Shown in pieces: positions 15,001-30,000 of a stretch of 64,000 bases of DNA. The notes beneath the pieces are model-generated. The model made no database searches. It was not told the DNA's origin and saw nothing but the letters and a program-made list of their open reading frames with translations. The DNA is from Synechococcus sp. AG-673-F03 (GTDB taxonomy: Bacteria > Cyanobacteriota > Cyanobacteriia > PCC-6307 > Cyanobiaceae), in assembly GCA_003211205.1 (NCBI GenBank), contig QCTJ01000009.1, positions 1 through 64,000 on the forward strand. Reading direction: 5' to 3'. A program made the position numbers and the translations under genes. The stretch's first letter is position 1. Every line of letters starts with the position of its first letter.

Positions 15001-18000
15001 TGATGATGAGATCCACGGTGGCCAGGGAGATGACAATGCTCTTGGCGGGAAAGGCGCTGACCGGCTGTTTGGTGGAAGCGGATCAGACACTCTCGATGGC
15101 GGAGAGGGCAGAGACATCATTGCCGGCGGGCTTGACGATGATCTGATCAGCGGCGGCGGAGGCAATGATCAGCTGCGCGGTGATCAAGGTGATGATCATC
15201 TTGACGGTGGTGGTGGTGATGACTTGATCTACGGTGGCAGTGGTGTTGACGATCTTGCAGGCGGAGAGGGCGATGACACCATTATTGGCGAAGCTGGTGA
15301 AGATCATCTTCTTGGTGGTGATGGTGATGATCTACTGATCGCCGGAACCGTCATTAACGACGAGACCCAGATTCAGGCTTATCGCCAGGGAATCGCGCTG
15401 GGCATCACCGGCTTGGAAGCCGACCATCTGGAGGGAGGCGAAGGCAATGACCTGCTGGTTGGCAATGCAGGCAACAACAAATTGGAGGGTGGTTCAGGAA
15501 GTGATGTCATCGCCGCCGGCTCCGGAGATGACACCGTCTCAGGAGGCCGTGGTGTGGACAGATTGTTCGGGGGTGGTGGTGACGACAGGATCTCAGGAGA
15601 AGAAGGCGCCGATGAGATCCACGGCGGTGCTGGTGTTGATTTGCTGCTGGGTGATGCCGGTGCGGACCTGATTCACGGTGATCAAGGTGATGACGACATC
15701 AAGGGAGGAGCCGATTCAGATGTGTTGTTCGGCGATGACGGCAGAGACCACATCCAGGGTCAGAAAGGAGCCGACATGATCCACGGCGGGGCCGGTCAGG
15801 ATTATCTCGATGGTGGAGCGGATAACGATCAGCTGTTTGGTGGCGATGGGCGTGATTCCCTGCATGGAGGCAGTGGAGCTGATCAGCTGCATGGCGATGC
15901 CGGCAATGACACTCTCGCTGGCGATGGTGCAGCCGATCAGCTGTATGGCGGCAGCGGTCACGATGACCTCTCAGGGGGGGCAGGAAATGACATCCTGCAC
16001 GGAGAGAGTGGTGACGACTCACTCTCAGGTGGCAGCGGCACCGATCAGCTTCATGGAGATGATGGTGCTGACATCCTTGCTGGAGGCAGTGGTGATGATG
16101 AGATCCGCGGTGGTCGCGGCGATGACACCGCTCTCGGAGGAGCAGGGGCCGACCGCGTGTTTGGCGATTCCGGTGAAGACATCCTTCTGGGTGGCTTCGG
16201 TGGAGATCTGATCGTCGGCGGCCTTGGTGCCGATGTCTTGGCCGGAGAGGAGGGTGCCGACCAGCTGCGTGGTGATCTCGGTGATGATCACCTCTATGGT
16301 CAGACAGCTTCGGACCAGTTGCTGGGTGGGGCCGGTAACGACGAGCTCGACGGCGGCGGCGACGATGATGAACTGCTCGGAGGCACAGGTGATGACCTCC
16401 TGAGCGGCTCACAGGGGGTCGATATTGTCGATGGTGGCGATGGTGATGACATCATTGCCGGCGGCTCTGGCAAGGACCAGTTGCTTGGTGGCGATGGCCA
16501 TGACTGGTTGTTAGGTGACCACTACGAACTCGATGCTGAGCTCAGCACCGCTGAGTTGCTGAGTGCGGCTCAGGAGGTCGAGAGGAGCACCGATCTCAAT
16601 CGTTGGATCGACGAAAAAAGTGCGTTCGATGATGTTGGACTCAGGATCGCCGATCGAAAGCCGGACTGGGCTCGCGGCCTCAACGCGGATGCCTGGTCTG
16701 CCGTGCTGAATCTCGACTCTGTTGCTCTGACTGGAGCCGACGAAGACCGCTTGCAGGGTGGATCCGGTCATGACGTTCTCTTGGGTGGAGCGGGACCCGA
16801 CCTTCTTGAGGGAGGGATCCACTCCGACCTGCTTGTTGGAGGCAGCGGAAACGACATCCTCAAGGGATATCAGCTGACGCTCAATCTCACAGACCAATTT
16901 GAGGACGGTGATGATGCTTTACACGGTGGTGCCGGGAATGACGAGCTATGGGGAGGCATCGGCGACGACTGGCTGGCTGGAGGTGCCAACGACGACAAGT
17001 TGGTTGGCGATGATAGCGACGATCCAATGCTGCTCAGCCTTGCGGCAGATCTTCCCTATGCCGGTGCTGATCTGCTCTCCGGCGGCACAGGCAACGACAC
17101 GCTGTTCGGTGCACTCGGCACAGATGTACTCTTCGCGGGGGATGGACCAGAGGCTGGTCTCGACGCAGATGTAAGCCTCCTCTTCGACCCAGAAGCAGAA
17201 GAGATGAATGCTGAGGCATTCTTCCGTCAGCTGAGTAATACTCCCACAGACACTCGCTCCCTAGGTTTTGACCGATTGGTGGGTGGCATCAATGCTGATG
17301 TCTTGGTGGGTCATCGACTTCGCAGCAAAGAACAACGAAACAACGACGAAGTCAAAAAAAGCTTGAGGAGTTGGCTGGGAACGATTGTCGGAGATGCGAC
17401 ATCGGCAGAACTCGGTTTACCCGCGGATCAACCGGTTCAGGTCAGCTTCACCGTTGAGGACCAGGGCTACACGATTGAACAAGACAATGTCGATCAGCTG
17501 CATTCGGATCAGGGATTACCTCTTGACAATGCACTGACAGCGTTGATGGGTGGTAATCAGCACTTCGCTCTCAATCGACGTGCAGAGGATGGCGTGGTCT
17601 TTGAGCTGGCACCGGGGACCGGAACTGACATCGTCTGGAATTTCCATGCAGGTGACCACGATGCCAACCCGCTCCGCACCCTGGGGCTGAATCTGGCCAT
17701 ACCCGAAGAGGAAGGCGACGCCTGGTCCCTCAATCTCGAGGTTGAGGATGTCGAAACCGACATCATTCACCTCACAGCTGGGCTCAGCTTCGGTTCGATC
17801 GATCTGGCGTGGCGTAACTGGTCCGCTTCTGAGCTGACGGCGCAGCTCAGAAGCGATCTCGGCGATGAGCTGTTGCTCAACCTCTACAAGCAAAACACAG
17901 GATCAAACGAAAGCAGCCTGAATGAGATCGATACCTGGGAGCTCTGGAATTCACTCAACGACCTGTTCACCGGTGATTCAGATCTGCACTGGAATGACAA

Positions 18001-21000
18001 TGGCGATAACTCTCCTGCCTCCAGCCCATCTTTAGGTGTGATGTCGCTGGTTGATCGCGATACCGACCAAGTCCTCGCCCGATTCATTGATGTTGCTGAA
18101 CACGCCATCGGCCGTCACAACATTGACGAACAGAATGTGCCACCGGATGTGCTGATGGCGAAAGCCAGCAAAGCTGCATACTCACCGAGCGAGCGGTTTG
18201 CACTCAGCGCGGGGTTGGTGCGTGATGCCAACGGAGCCAGTGACATCAGTCGCATCAATGTCGACCTGAGAGAGATTACAGCGATTGATTTCTCAACTGC
18301 TACGGCTGACGGTGAATGGCAGAGCTGGCGTGATCTAGGCCTTCAGGGCAACAAGTTCGGCAGCAGCAATTGGTTTGATCTCAACGGAAACCCTGCCGAT
18401 GGTCTGGAGATTTTGGTGAGTGGAGGCAGCACCATCGCTGAGGAAATCGACCCCACACTGAAACTCTGGGTGGCTGATCTGGATCCTGAAAACTCTGATG
18501 TGAGCGAGGTCAGTGCATCTGCCGTACCGGTCAATTCCGGAACGGCTCTTGAGGGATATCAGCATGCGATCGTTCTGCTGGATCGACAGCCTTCTCCCTT
18601 CATCCGACTCAGTGAGGATGGCCTGACCAGTTCTGTCGAGTGGTCGAACAGCTTGCACTGGATTGATGGCAACAACAATGGCCGTCTTGATCTCGAGGCC
18701 ACATCAGACGGTGTTGACACGTTCCATCACGTCGCGGAGGGCAACAGCATTCATCTCTCGACCGTCGCCGATGTGCTCCGCTACGACGGCTGGGACTTAC
18801 TTGAAGAGCTCTTCTACAGCGGAGAACCCCGTAATGAGGCCTCAACCGAGAAAGTGATCGTGGGGCTGAATCGACCTGTTCAGGGCGCTGAACTGCAACT
18901 TGATGACCCCCGCACCGGATTGGTTCCTCTGACCGCGCTGCCACCCTTGGAGCAGTCAGTGTTCAGTCTTCTACCGTCACCGTCCAGTGCAGCGAGCCAC
19001 CAGCTGCTTCAGGCTGGCTGGCTGGCGCCTACCGCAGCTGGCGAGAGCGAAGCCGCTCCAGCGCACGTCCTCCAGCTATTGATGACCCCCATCGACAGTC
19101 GTCTCAACACAGATGGTGAACTCCAGCTCATCAACGTGGGGGATTCGCAGGCGATTCCACTCAGCCTTGAGGGGCTGGATGGCCTGAGCCTTGACGGCAG
19201 CGTGATGCCGCAGCTGATCCAACGTCCAGACCAAGCAGGCAGCAGCATTCCCACCATTGATCTGGTGGTGGATCGCTTCATCTGGTGCGATGTGCTGCAA
19301 AGCAGCGATACACCCATCACGGCGCAACCACTCCTGCTGACCGCAACTCCAGCGGAACAGGTGCAGCTGGATGTCGCTAACGCAATCGCTGAAGGCACCA
19401 ACATCGATTTAGCCCGTAACAGCGATCAGGCATCAGCTCTATGGCTGTCCCTACAGGACCATGGTGCGCTTCTGCCCAGCCTCACCCTCGGCGATGAAAC
19501 TCCTGAGCAGGGACGACAGCGCACGCTTGAGCTACTCAACAGTTGGACCCCAGATCTGAGTGGAGATGCTGTTGGCCTCAGCATCAGCGACATCGTTCCT
19601 CTCAGCGATGACGCGGCCAGGATTACCGGCTCCTTGCAGACCTATGCACTAGACAGCAATCCAACAGCAGCCAAACCAAGGGCACTGCTGGATCTCAACG
19701 GTGCGCAACTGGAGCTGCTGCAGTCCACTGAGGGGACTTACAGCCTGGATCTGCGCGGATCAGGCGGCGACGTACGGGTCAGCAAAACCCTTGATGCCAT
19801 CCCGGCCGAAGCCAACTTCCTCAGTCTTACTTCAACTGGAGCGGTCTTCCAGTTGCCTGTCGGAGATCTGATTCTTCAGCCCTTCGGGGCTACGTGGAGA
19901 AAGGCCGAGTGGTCCATTGCCCTGGACCAGCCCCGCACACTGCTCGATGCCGACGGACTGCTCAACGACACTCTCCCCAGCCTGATCACAACAGGAGATG
20001 GTGATCTGCTGCTGCAGTTGCCGATCAACACCAGCTCTTGGATGCTCGAGGGCGATGCAGCATCACTGGAGGAGGTCTCCTCCTTCCCAGGGCAGGCCCG
20101 CTTCCAGCTCGCACGCGAAGTGATGGGGGACGGTCTCTCGCCCTCTAGCCAGGCGGCGATTGAAAGCCCTGATGGCCGCTTCCGCTATGCCCTGGCCGGG
20201 GATAGCAGGGCGATGCAGCATGCCAAAGGACTGCTGGCATTTGATGCCGCCTCGGGCGCTGTGACGGACCTCACTGATGCCCTTCAACTGAGGTCGAAGG
20301 AGGTGCTGCTGAATTCCAGTCTGATCAGCACGAACAATGGCTCCTATGCCGTAGCCGTTCTCTATGGCGATGATCCAAACAGCTGGCCTGCGCCGCCTGT
20401 CATCGGAACACGACTGTTGCGCCTCGACGGCGACAGCGTCAAATCCACAGACCTTGGTGAACTCAGCATCGGATCTCTACCAAGTTCCCCCTATTCCAGT
20501 GAAACAACTCCTCCCTGGATTCAGAGCAGTCTTGGCACAGATTTCATTCTGCTTGAACAAGCAAATGTCAAGGCAACATTGGCGGCCCTCCATGCTGATT
20601 CCGCTGAGGTTCAGTTCACTGATCTTTTGGTCTCAGTGGGATCTGAGCTGTTGATCAGTGGAGATGAGTTGTTGATCAGCCAGCCCAATGATAATGGGGC
20701 AAAGGAGCTTTCCCTGTTCCACTCCGCGAATGGAGATGTAGCCGAGATTGCAGGTGTGCCGCTGCCGGAGTTAAACGCTGGAGTGAACTTTGCCAATCAA
20801 ACCGTTGCGCTGGATGAGAAAGGTTTCCTGATCAAACTCGCTGATGGCAGCGAGCGCTTGCTCGCGCTGGCACCCGGTGGCGTGCTGAATGATCTAGGAG
20901 AACTCAGTCAACCCTTGAATAGCGATGGTTACGGCGAGCCCAGCCTCACAACCGGCAGTTATCGGATTGTGCTCGACACGACGGGGGATCAGCCTCAACT

Positions 21001-24000
21001 CGAGATCCTGAGCAACCAAGACCGTCAGCAGGTTGCACTGCCAGAAGGTTTCGCCCTTGAGGCTCTTGAGCCAATGGAAGCAGGCGTGGCGGCCTGGTTG
21101 ACCGACACCAGCGCTGGAGAAGCGGCACTGTTGCTGCTGAACACCTCGGATAACAAGCTGAGCACCCGTCAACTTGACCTGCCGCTACCCGCAGATCCTG
21201 CAGAGGAGGGGAATGTTGGCTTCTCCCTGTTCACGAGCGAAGGCCACTTGATGGTTCAACGCAGATCCAACAACTGGAGCAACGCAGAACATCAACACTC
21301 TCTGTTTGCTCTTCCTCGGACTGCATCAGTGACGGACAGCAGCACCTGGATCGAACTCAGTGCCGACCTGTCTCATTTCGGTTCAGGCCCGCAGATGCAT
21401 GCGCTGGCTGACACCAACAACGGCATCGCAGCCGTGATTGGTGGGTACGCAGCCAACACTGGTCAAGCATTACAGCTGCTGCAGTGGAATGAGCTAACTC
21501 CTGGAACCCTTCCTCAGGCGGTGGATCTCGAGATCTGGGACAGCCACGAGGGATCAGCGCTGCTCGATCTTTCCGATCGACTTTTGGTTCAGAGCGGCGG
21601 CTTCGAGCAGCCAACGAGCTGGCTGCAATTACAGCCAGCGACGGGAGGCAGCACGCCTCCCGAGTGGCTGGAGGCAACCGGTCTGCCCACCGATAACACC
21701 GCATTCCTCGAGATAAACGAACTGCAGCTGCGCATGCCTGCTGCGGGAGGCATCCAGGTGCTGCAACAGCTGTCGGATCGACTGCAAAGCAGCGATTGGC
21801 TCACAGCTGAAGGCAAGCGGCCCCAGCTGCTGATCCAGAAGGGGGATCAGGTGCTGCGCCTTGAAGACAGTGGCACTGGCCCACTGGCCGAAATACGGCT
21901 GCCGGCACTGCCATCCACCGCTGATAACGCCGTGCTGCTGGATGCCACTCGCTACGAGAGCGGACTCTTTGTCTTGATGGATCAGAACAACAAGGAAGGA
22001 ATCAACCCTGTTCTGCATCACCTCGCCGAAGGAAACACTCGCTGGGAGTCCGAGATGCTCCCCATGCTCCCAGCGGACAGCACATTCGTGCATCTCGACA
22101 TGGCCCAGGATCAGCCTGTGGTGATTGCTCGACCTTCGCAGTCATCGCTGGCGCTGTGGCGCCCGGGCCTGGAAACATTCCGATTACAGCCTTTGCCGGA
22201 TGGGGCCGAACAGGTGGCAGTCGCGGCTGATCCACAGGGGCAGCTGCTTGTGAGCGGGCTAAGCAGTGACGGCACGGTTTTTCGCTTCTGGGAAGGAAGC
22301 CAAGGCACACCGGTCACCGCCCATGTCCATGGACTGGATGCGGCGCAGGGCCCTCTGCAGCTGCTGCCACTGCCGAACGGCCTGGATGTTCAGCAGGCCG
22401 CGGCCTCGATTGCCGTCTCTGCTGATGATGTCCTCGGGATCTTCAGCAATGAAGCGGGAGATGAAACAGCCGGACTGTGGAGGAGGTCGTCGGGTCTGGA
22501 CAGCTGGCAATCACTGATGATCGACTTTGACGTGCCTGTTGCTGCAGCTGGTCAGGATGTCGTGATGCTGTGGCCTGAGTCTGCCCAGCAGTTCTGGAAA
22601 CAATCCTCTCTCGATGAAACAACGCCGACTGCGACAAAGTTCCTGCCCGTTGCTGAGTACGGACTGATTCAGCAGATGAACAGCAATGGTGAGTTCCTCA
22701 GCCTTGCTGATCCCAACGACGCCAACAGCATTGAGTTGCTGCGTCTCGACGGCGACGATGGTGCGCTGATGCAGCGGCATCGACTCACCACACTGCTACC
22801 GCCTGAAGCAGAGCTTCTTCACAGCGATCTACGCAGTGATCATCTCGATCTGCTGTACCGCATTGGTGAGAAAGTGCAGCTCTCCAGCCTGAATCTCAGT
22901 GAGCCCTATGTCTGGCCCTCCACTGAGACGACGTCATTGCTGAATCTTGAATTGGAGGCAATGTCCAGTGATGGCAATGCCATTCTGTTCAGCCGCGGCG
23001 ACGGAAACCTGATCCTGCGCGAAGGGAATGATGATGGCAATCTGCTTCTAGCCAAACCCAACGAAGCATCCGATGCAAGCGAACCTCCTCAGGACGAGAA
23101 CTCTTCGCGGTATCGCGAATTTGACCTTGACCTGAGTCTGCTGGCAGACCTGCCGGAGCTGGCTGGTGTGAGTGCTGACTTCATGCATGATCAGCAGGGC
23201 CAGCTCACCCTGCTGATCAGTGGCAGCACCGGAGATCCCACCAATCCCAAAAAGGCTGAACCGCAGCTGTGGTCACTGAGCCGCGGGGAGGATGGTTGGC
23301 AGGCCAGCAGGCCGTTGATCTGGAGTGATGCCGACGGCAACGGCGAGATCAATGACGGTGAGCTTGCACCGACCGGCATCTATCGAGGTGATCTGAGCAT
23401 CGCTCAGATTGATGGCACAGGCCCCCTGGATCTCGCCCTGATGGGCTTTGGCGATGCCAGCCGGCGAGCGGCTGATGGTGCGACTCTGGCCATCCCCCAG
23501 ACCATGGTTCTGCTGGGTGAGGGTCAGCTTGGTGATCTCGCTCCCGATTTGGTCGACGGCCAAACCAAACAGGTTGACACCTTGGTCTATCGAGATCCCG
23601 GGCTAAGTCTCTACGGGCTCGCCAATGGCACGATCCGGGCTGCAGATTTTGATGGTGATCATGATGTTGACCTGTTACTGAACGGCGAAGACTTCTTTGC
23701 CCTGCCAGCCAGCGAGAACAATCTCAATGATGCCGCCCAAGCCGGTGGCAATCCGGTCACATTGCTGCTGGAAAATACTCAGATTGATGCTGATGGCAGC
23801 AGCACAGACGAGCTGAACTTCAGGAATCTGCATTTCCAGGCCAATGCTGCAGATCCGCGCTGGGCAAGCTTCGACTACCGCTTTGATCTCAGGACCCTGC
23901 CTGCTGATGCGGCCATCATCCCTCCAGGGCTTTCATTTGATGCATCAGGCCATCAAGACCTGATGGTGGCTTTCGACAACACTGACGTTGTCTCCGTTCC

Positions 24001-27000
24001 GTTCTACGAACAGTTCTTAGGAGGAGCGGCTTCACGCTACCCCGCCCATCAGAAGCTGGGCCCGCTACCGGCACAGGAAAGCCGTGTGATCGCGGAGCTG
24101 GATCAGTTGCCGCATCAGTGGACAGGCTTCGCCAGGGTTTGGAAAGGCAACACCCTCCAGCTGGCCCCTACCTCAAGCTCAGTGAGTGGCATGTCTCTCG
24201 ACGGCAACCATGCTGTGACGTTGAACACCACTCCCAAAACCAACACTCAGCATGAGCTGGTCTTGAGTTGGGTCGGTGCACCAGCTGAACTCACCGATGC
24301 GGGGGTGAGTTCGCCAAAAAACGGAACCGACCAACGCTTCTTCGCCGTCGAGCCTGATGCATCCTTCCTAGTCCTGCATCTGCGCGGCAGTCAGCAGCCC
24401 ATCGGCGTGTTCACAGCAGAGGCGCTTCCGGGTCAGAAAGAACCCACACTGCAGCTTTCAACACATCACAAGAGCATCGCTGACCACTCTGATGATCGCT
24501 ATGCGGTCGCGGGTCGTCTGAGGTACCGCGGAACAACCCTCCCAGACAACCTTTCGCTTCCCGGAGCTTTACAGAAAGAAGAAGAAGCCAGCCTCAGGGC
24601 TCTGAGCGACGGCCTCAGTGATGCTCTTCAACAGGACCTCGCCGCCACCAGCACTCTGCTCAGCTTCACCACCGGTGACACCCTGGGCAGCCGGGTCTCA
24701 CTGCCGCTGAATGATCTCCGATCCAAGCTGATCCCTGCAGGTGGCTCCGCATTCGAGCTGGGTAGCCTGATCCTCACGCCGGTTGAAGGTCGATCAGACG
24801 ACGCCGACAGATCCGGACTTTATGAGCTCGAACTCGCGGCACTCGACCACCGGAGTGCTGGCGTCAGCCTGCAGCCTTCGGTGTCTGAACAAGACCGTGA
24901 GCCTGATGTTTTACCGACCGGCTTCAATCCTGCATTCACCCAGCAACTCGGGCAGGGAATCGGCGAGGTGGTCAGCAACCTGACCAGCAATGACCAGAGG
25001 GAGTTCACACAGATCACGAATAACGCCGACCTGTTGTTCGGCGACCCCACACTGCTGCCGACCAACCAGCTTCAGAAGATTGGTTCCTATGACCTGATGG
25101 AGGTGTTGGCAGCAGATCCAACCCAGGATCTGTTCAGACTCGGTAACAGCAGAGAATCGTTTTTCGCCGAACCAGTGAATGACGTCGACGGCAGTGTGGT
25201 GCTGATCACGGATTTCAATCCCTTCCTCGATCAAGTGCAGCTGCATCTGCAACCTGATGCCAGCTTCGTCTGGGATCAGGTTGTGAGCCTCAAGGAGACT
25301 GACGGCGGTGGCAACGAACTGTCAGCTGAACGTTTCCGCAGTCAGCCGCTGCTGGATAGCTACGGACAGGAGGTGAACCACAGCTATGTCATTCAAGAAT
25401 TCCGTGATCAGGCCGGCCTGCATGGTTCGGTGCTGCGCATCAACAGCGTGGTGGATGGCCAGGCAGCTCCCGAGACGCTGGTGTTCTTTGAGGGCGTCGA
25501 TCAGGACCAGTTGCACTTCCAGACAAGCTTCAACGAAGGTCAGATCCGCTTTGCCAATCCGGATGGCGAGGCCCGCGAACAGCTCCGCTTTGTAGTGTCA
25601 GATCACGGCAGTCGTACGAACGACCAGCTCAGCAGTGCTGATGCCTATCGCCTGCCCTTCAATCGGTCAATCCTTGGAGACGACTTCGTCGAACACTTTT
25701 CCGGGCTGCCTGACTACTTCGGCATCCTCACCGGCGGTGAGGGAGATGACGTTCTGCTAGGCAGTACGTCTACCGAGCCGCTGCCAGTGGTCTTCCTCGA
25801 TGGCGGTGAAGGGGATGACACCCTGTACGGAAGCGATGTGAATGGGTACGTCGACCGGCTTTACGGCCAGGAGGGCAATGATCACCTTGTCGGCATGCGT
25901 GGGGTGAACCTGCTGCACGGAGGCAGTGGCGCTGACACCCTGCAGGGGGGCTTCAACAATGACCTGCTGGATGGTGGAGAGGGAGCCGACCGCCTCATCG
26001 GCGGCGAAGGCCACGACACAGCCAGCTTCAGTTCGGACTCTGCAGGAGTTCAGGTCAACCTGAGTGCCAGACAGACAGACCTGCTGCTATTGCCTGATGG
26101 TCTGGGTGAACCAATATCTGTCAGGGGCACAGAAGCCCTCGAGTCATTGCCTACAGAACTGCTGCAGCTATTGAAGGCGATGGCGGCCAGTGGCTTCCGC
26201 CGCTTCGATCCTCTGAGCTCGATCAGCGAGCTCGCTGATGTGCTTGAGAAAGATCTTCTGCCTCAGCTGTTCGACACAACCATCCGTAATCCGATCATCT
26301 GGCTGAAGCACACGGAGACTGCGTCCCAGGCCGCCCAACCTGTGGCTCTGGAGCGCGATCAACTCGTCAGCGAACTTGATGACGACGTGCGTGAAGTCGT
26401 TGAAGGAACGTTGTTACGCGCTGGTGTCAGTCCCCGACCGACAATCAGCCTGGCCGAAGCGTTGCAGCTGGCCCCCAGCGATCAGCTCATCGACCCAGGA
26501 CATCTCAAGCTGCTGCGCAACGCAGCAAAAGCCTTCTCCGCTGTCGATGGCGGTGGCAGCCAGGACACAATCGCCACCAGCCTCGTCCACCTGCCAGGAA
26601 GCCGAGTTGCAGAGGCCAGCCTGGAACGTGATGTGGCGCGCGTGCTGGAGATTCAGCCATCAAACATTGGCGCTGTCGCCTCCGACCTGGCGGCCGAGGA
26701 ACAGGCGCGTCTTCAGGCTGTAGCCGCCGGTGAATCACCAAAGACAGACTTACGCGATGCCGTGCGCAACACACTTGCGCGCAGCTTCCGATCGGAAGAG
26801 CTTTTAAACGGCCTGATCAGCAGCGGCATCACGGGCGATACAGAGCAGTGGCTGGAAGTCTTCGCGCGGGCTTTCAGCGAGGAAACACCCTCCGGGCTGA
26901 GCAGTCGTGCCCTGGCGGAGAGTCTGAGCGGAGTGGGCAGCCAGATCGAAGCCGTGGAGGGCAGCAACTACAACGACCTGGTCATTGGCGACCATCAGAA

Positions 27001-30000
27001 CAACACTCTCAGTGGCGGCAGTGGTGCTGATGTGCTCAGCGGTGGCGCCGGCCGTGATGTGCTCGAGGGTGGTGCCGGCGCTGATCGTCTGTACGGCGGC
27101 GCCGGTGCCGATCGGCTTGAGGGTGGCGGAGGTCGCGATTTACTCGTTGGAGGTGCAGGAGACGATCACTACAGCCTGCTCACCCCGCAGATGACTCTCC
27201 GTGATGCATTCCGAGCACTCGGAGGAGACCCCGATGCTCTGACACCGATACGGATCGGGAACGAGTCGATCAGCTGGGAAAAATTCCGCCGCTGGGCAGA
27301 TCCCACGCGCTGGCAGGGCCAGGTGCAGTGGCAGCAGTATGAACGCCTTGGTTTCCAGCCCGACAGGCTTCTGTACCAGAGAGCTGCGGCTGATGACAGC
27401 ATCGGCTGGCTGCTGCATTCCGCGGCGGGCAGTGTGATCCGCGATGCCGGTGGTGTTCAGGGTGCTGAGGATGAACTGATTCTGCAGCTCCCTGCTGAGC
27501 TCAGTCTTGACGGAGCCCAGCAGGGTTTCATCGGATTTGGTCGAGGGAACGGTGATGGTCGCAGCGGCAACAGCGATCTCCTCATCGACATCGATGCCGA
27601 TGGGGTGCTTGACCCGTTGGCAGATCTCACGATTGAGGACTACTTCGCTGGTGACGGCAGCGGCAGCGGAGCAATTTCCGCTATCCGTCAGTACGGGTTG
27701 CAAGCGGTGTATTACCGCGGAGCCAGCTTCGAAGAACCGCTGCTCAAACGCGTGGATGCTGGAGTTGACTTCAACTGGGGCTATCGGCAACCCGACGGAT
27801 CCCTCGATCCAGCCAATGGACCACTGTCAGCCCGATGGAGTGGTGAGTTGCTTGCGGATGGAGAAGGTCTCTACAGCTTCCGGGTGATCACAGACGCGAA
27901 TGCAAGTTGGGAGCTGTTTGTCGACGGTGAACAAATCAAGAACAGCGATGGCGTGCTCGATCAGCTCGAACTGCGAGCTGACCGTGCGATTGATCTGGAT
28001 CTGCGCTGGAGCGATCCTGCCTCTGAGTCCGATGGTGGTTCTGGTCACCATGCGGTGCGTCTGGAATGGAGTCGCAATGGCTCCGACTTCACGCCGATCC
28101 CCGTGGAGCAGCTACGCACCGGCAAGACCGTCACCAGTCTGGATGTATTGGGCAGTGCTGATCTGTTGGTGCCACAACTGGACAGGGCACTGTTCCGGGG
28201 CACAACCAGCGGCTGGGAGGGCGGTAATCGCTGGGGCGACATTGACAACGACGGGGACCTTGACCTCGTGACCTGGGGCTTTGATCAGGCCGGCAACGCT
28301 GAGGCACAGGTGCTGATCAATGCACTCAATGCCGACGGAACTCGCCACTTCAGCACAGGATTTGACTTACCCAGTCTGGATCGCATTCACAGCGCTGATT
28401 GGGGTGACTGGGACCGTGATGGCGATCTCGATCTGCTGGTGACGGGGCTGCAGACCGACATCAGCACATTCGATCGCAAGGAAACGGTGGGGATCCTGCT
28501 AAATCAGCAAGGAAACAGCTTTACCTGGCATCAGCCTGCCGGCTGGCAGGAGCAGATTGGGCTCTGGCAAAACGGTGACGATCAGATCCTGCGCGCAGCA
28601 TGGGCGGATCACAACAGTGACGGTCAGCTGGAAGTTGCCGTTTCCAGCGAAGGAAACTCCGAAGTGCTGTTCCTACTCGAAACCGACAAAGAAATAGGAG
28701 ATGTCTCCGATTTGGAGATATCCGCACTCCCGGACGGGATGACGGGTTCTCGGCTGAGCTTCGGCTTCCACGCTAGTTCCTCGGCCTTGGCCACTGGCGC
28801 AGACCTGGAGGCGCATCGCAGCTGGAACAGCGAGCTGGAGGCCAGCAGCAGTGGCTCTGAGCGAATTATGTTCTGGGACTCCGACAGCACCCTGTTTGAC
28901 GTCAGTCGCGATCTTGTCAACCTGGATGAGCTCCTCAGCAGGCTGGAGAAGGATCTTCCGGGTTTTGATTCCTTAACGGAGGATCTGCAAAACAACAACA
29001 TGCTGGATCTCACCACAGTGGTGAGCCTCGAGATTGGCCGTGGTGACTTTGATCCCAGTTACAGCCTCTATCGCGTGAACCGCGATCGCTACAACGACGC
29101 AGTCAATGGCCTGGGCGACACATTTGATGATCAGATCGCGGACATCCGCCGAGACAGCCCAACTGAGGCTCTCGCATTCAGAGCCTTCGGTGCGAGTGAT
29201 CGCGAAGACCTAGCGCTTCTGCAGATCGAACAGGACTGGCAACATCTCGGCAATGGTGCCTTCAACATCGCACCGCTCACCTTCCGTTATGAAGCGGGTG
29301 TCAATAGTGGAGCACCGGATTACCTCTATTTTCTGGCGTTCGATGACGCTCTTGTGGAGAATCCCACCGCAGCCTCTCCCGCCTCAACGGAGGTGAACCC
29401 TGAGTTCCTGCTCTCAGAGCTGGTTGGAGACGAAAGCGCACCACGGGTTTGGGGAACAGATTTCAACGACTTGCCTGATGAGACGCAGACCATTCTGGCT
29501 GAGCTCCTAGTGCGTGATTCCGGGTTTGCTGGATCAGGAGAGCCGACCGACGGACATCTCGATGCCTTCAGTTCGCTTGCATATCTGAGGGAAGTCCTCG
29601 AAGATCAAAATCTAGCAATAGACAACATCAGATTAAAAAGTGCCAACAGTGAAGAGAATGTTCAAATAAAAATCACAAAATCAGAGCCCCAGCTTTTAAA
29701 CGCCACCCAGGCATCATCTGCGGTTATCAAAAATATAAGCACATTAGACGTTGAGCTGCCGACACAATTGGTCACTGCTCATTTTGGCATTCAATCCAAC
29801 GATCAACCTTTCGGCGAAAGCGTTCACATTCAACGAATACCTCTTGATCAAGAAGGCAATATTGGCTTGGCAATTTATCGCGACCTTCCAACTGGCGTCA
29901 CAGGGCTGATATTCGAGGGCGGCAATGGCGAAGAGCAAATAGCAGACAATACCTTTAGCTTTTTCACGGATGATATAAGCCACATTTACAGCTATCTTCC

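Noticed and set aside
14787-16211. Overlapping + strand frames rich in Met, Ala and Ser
   Set aside because: Out-of-frame readings of the same RTX repeat DNA inside the giant gene, with no independent coding signal.
15699-16412. 237-codon reading frame on the - strand, rich in Arg and His
   Set aside because: It lies opposite the RTX array; the GGxGxDxLx repeats produce long stop-free antisense frames of low-complexity Arg/His. It is a shadow of the repeat.
14780-16520. Regular short DNA repeats that might suggest a CRISPR array
   Set aside because: Repeats are coding, in frame, 27 bases long without unique spacers, and translate as RTX nonapeptides.
27140-27790. 216-codon - strand frame
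   Set aside because: It lies wholly inside the giant gene, whose translation there has clear domain content (end of RTX, linker, PA14-like); the antisense product looks like no protein family.
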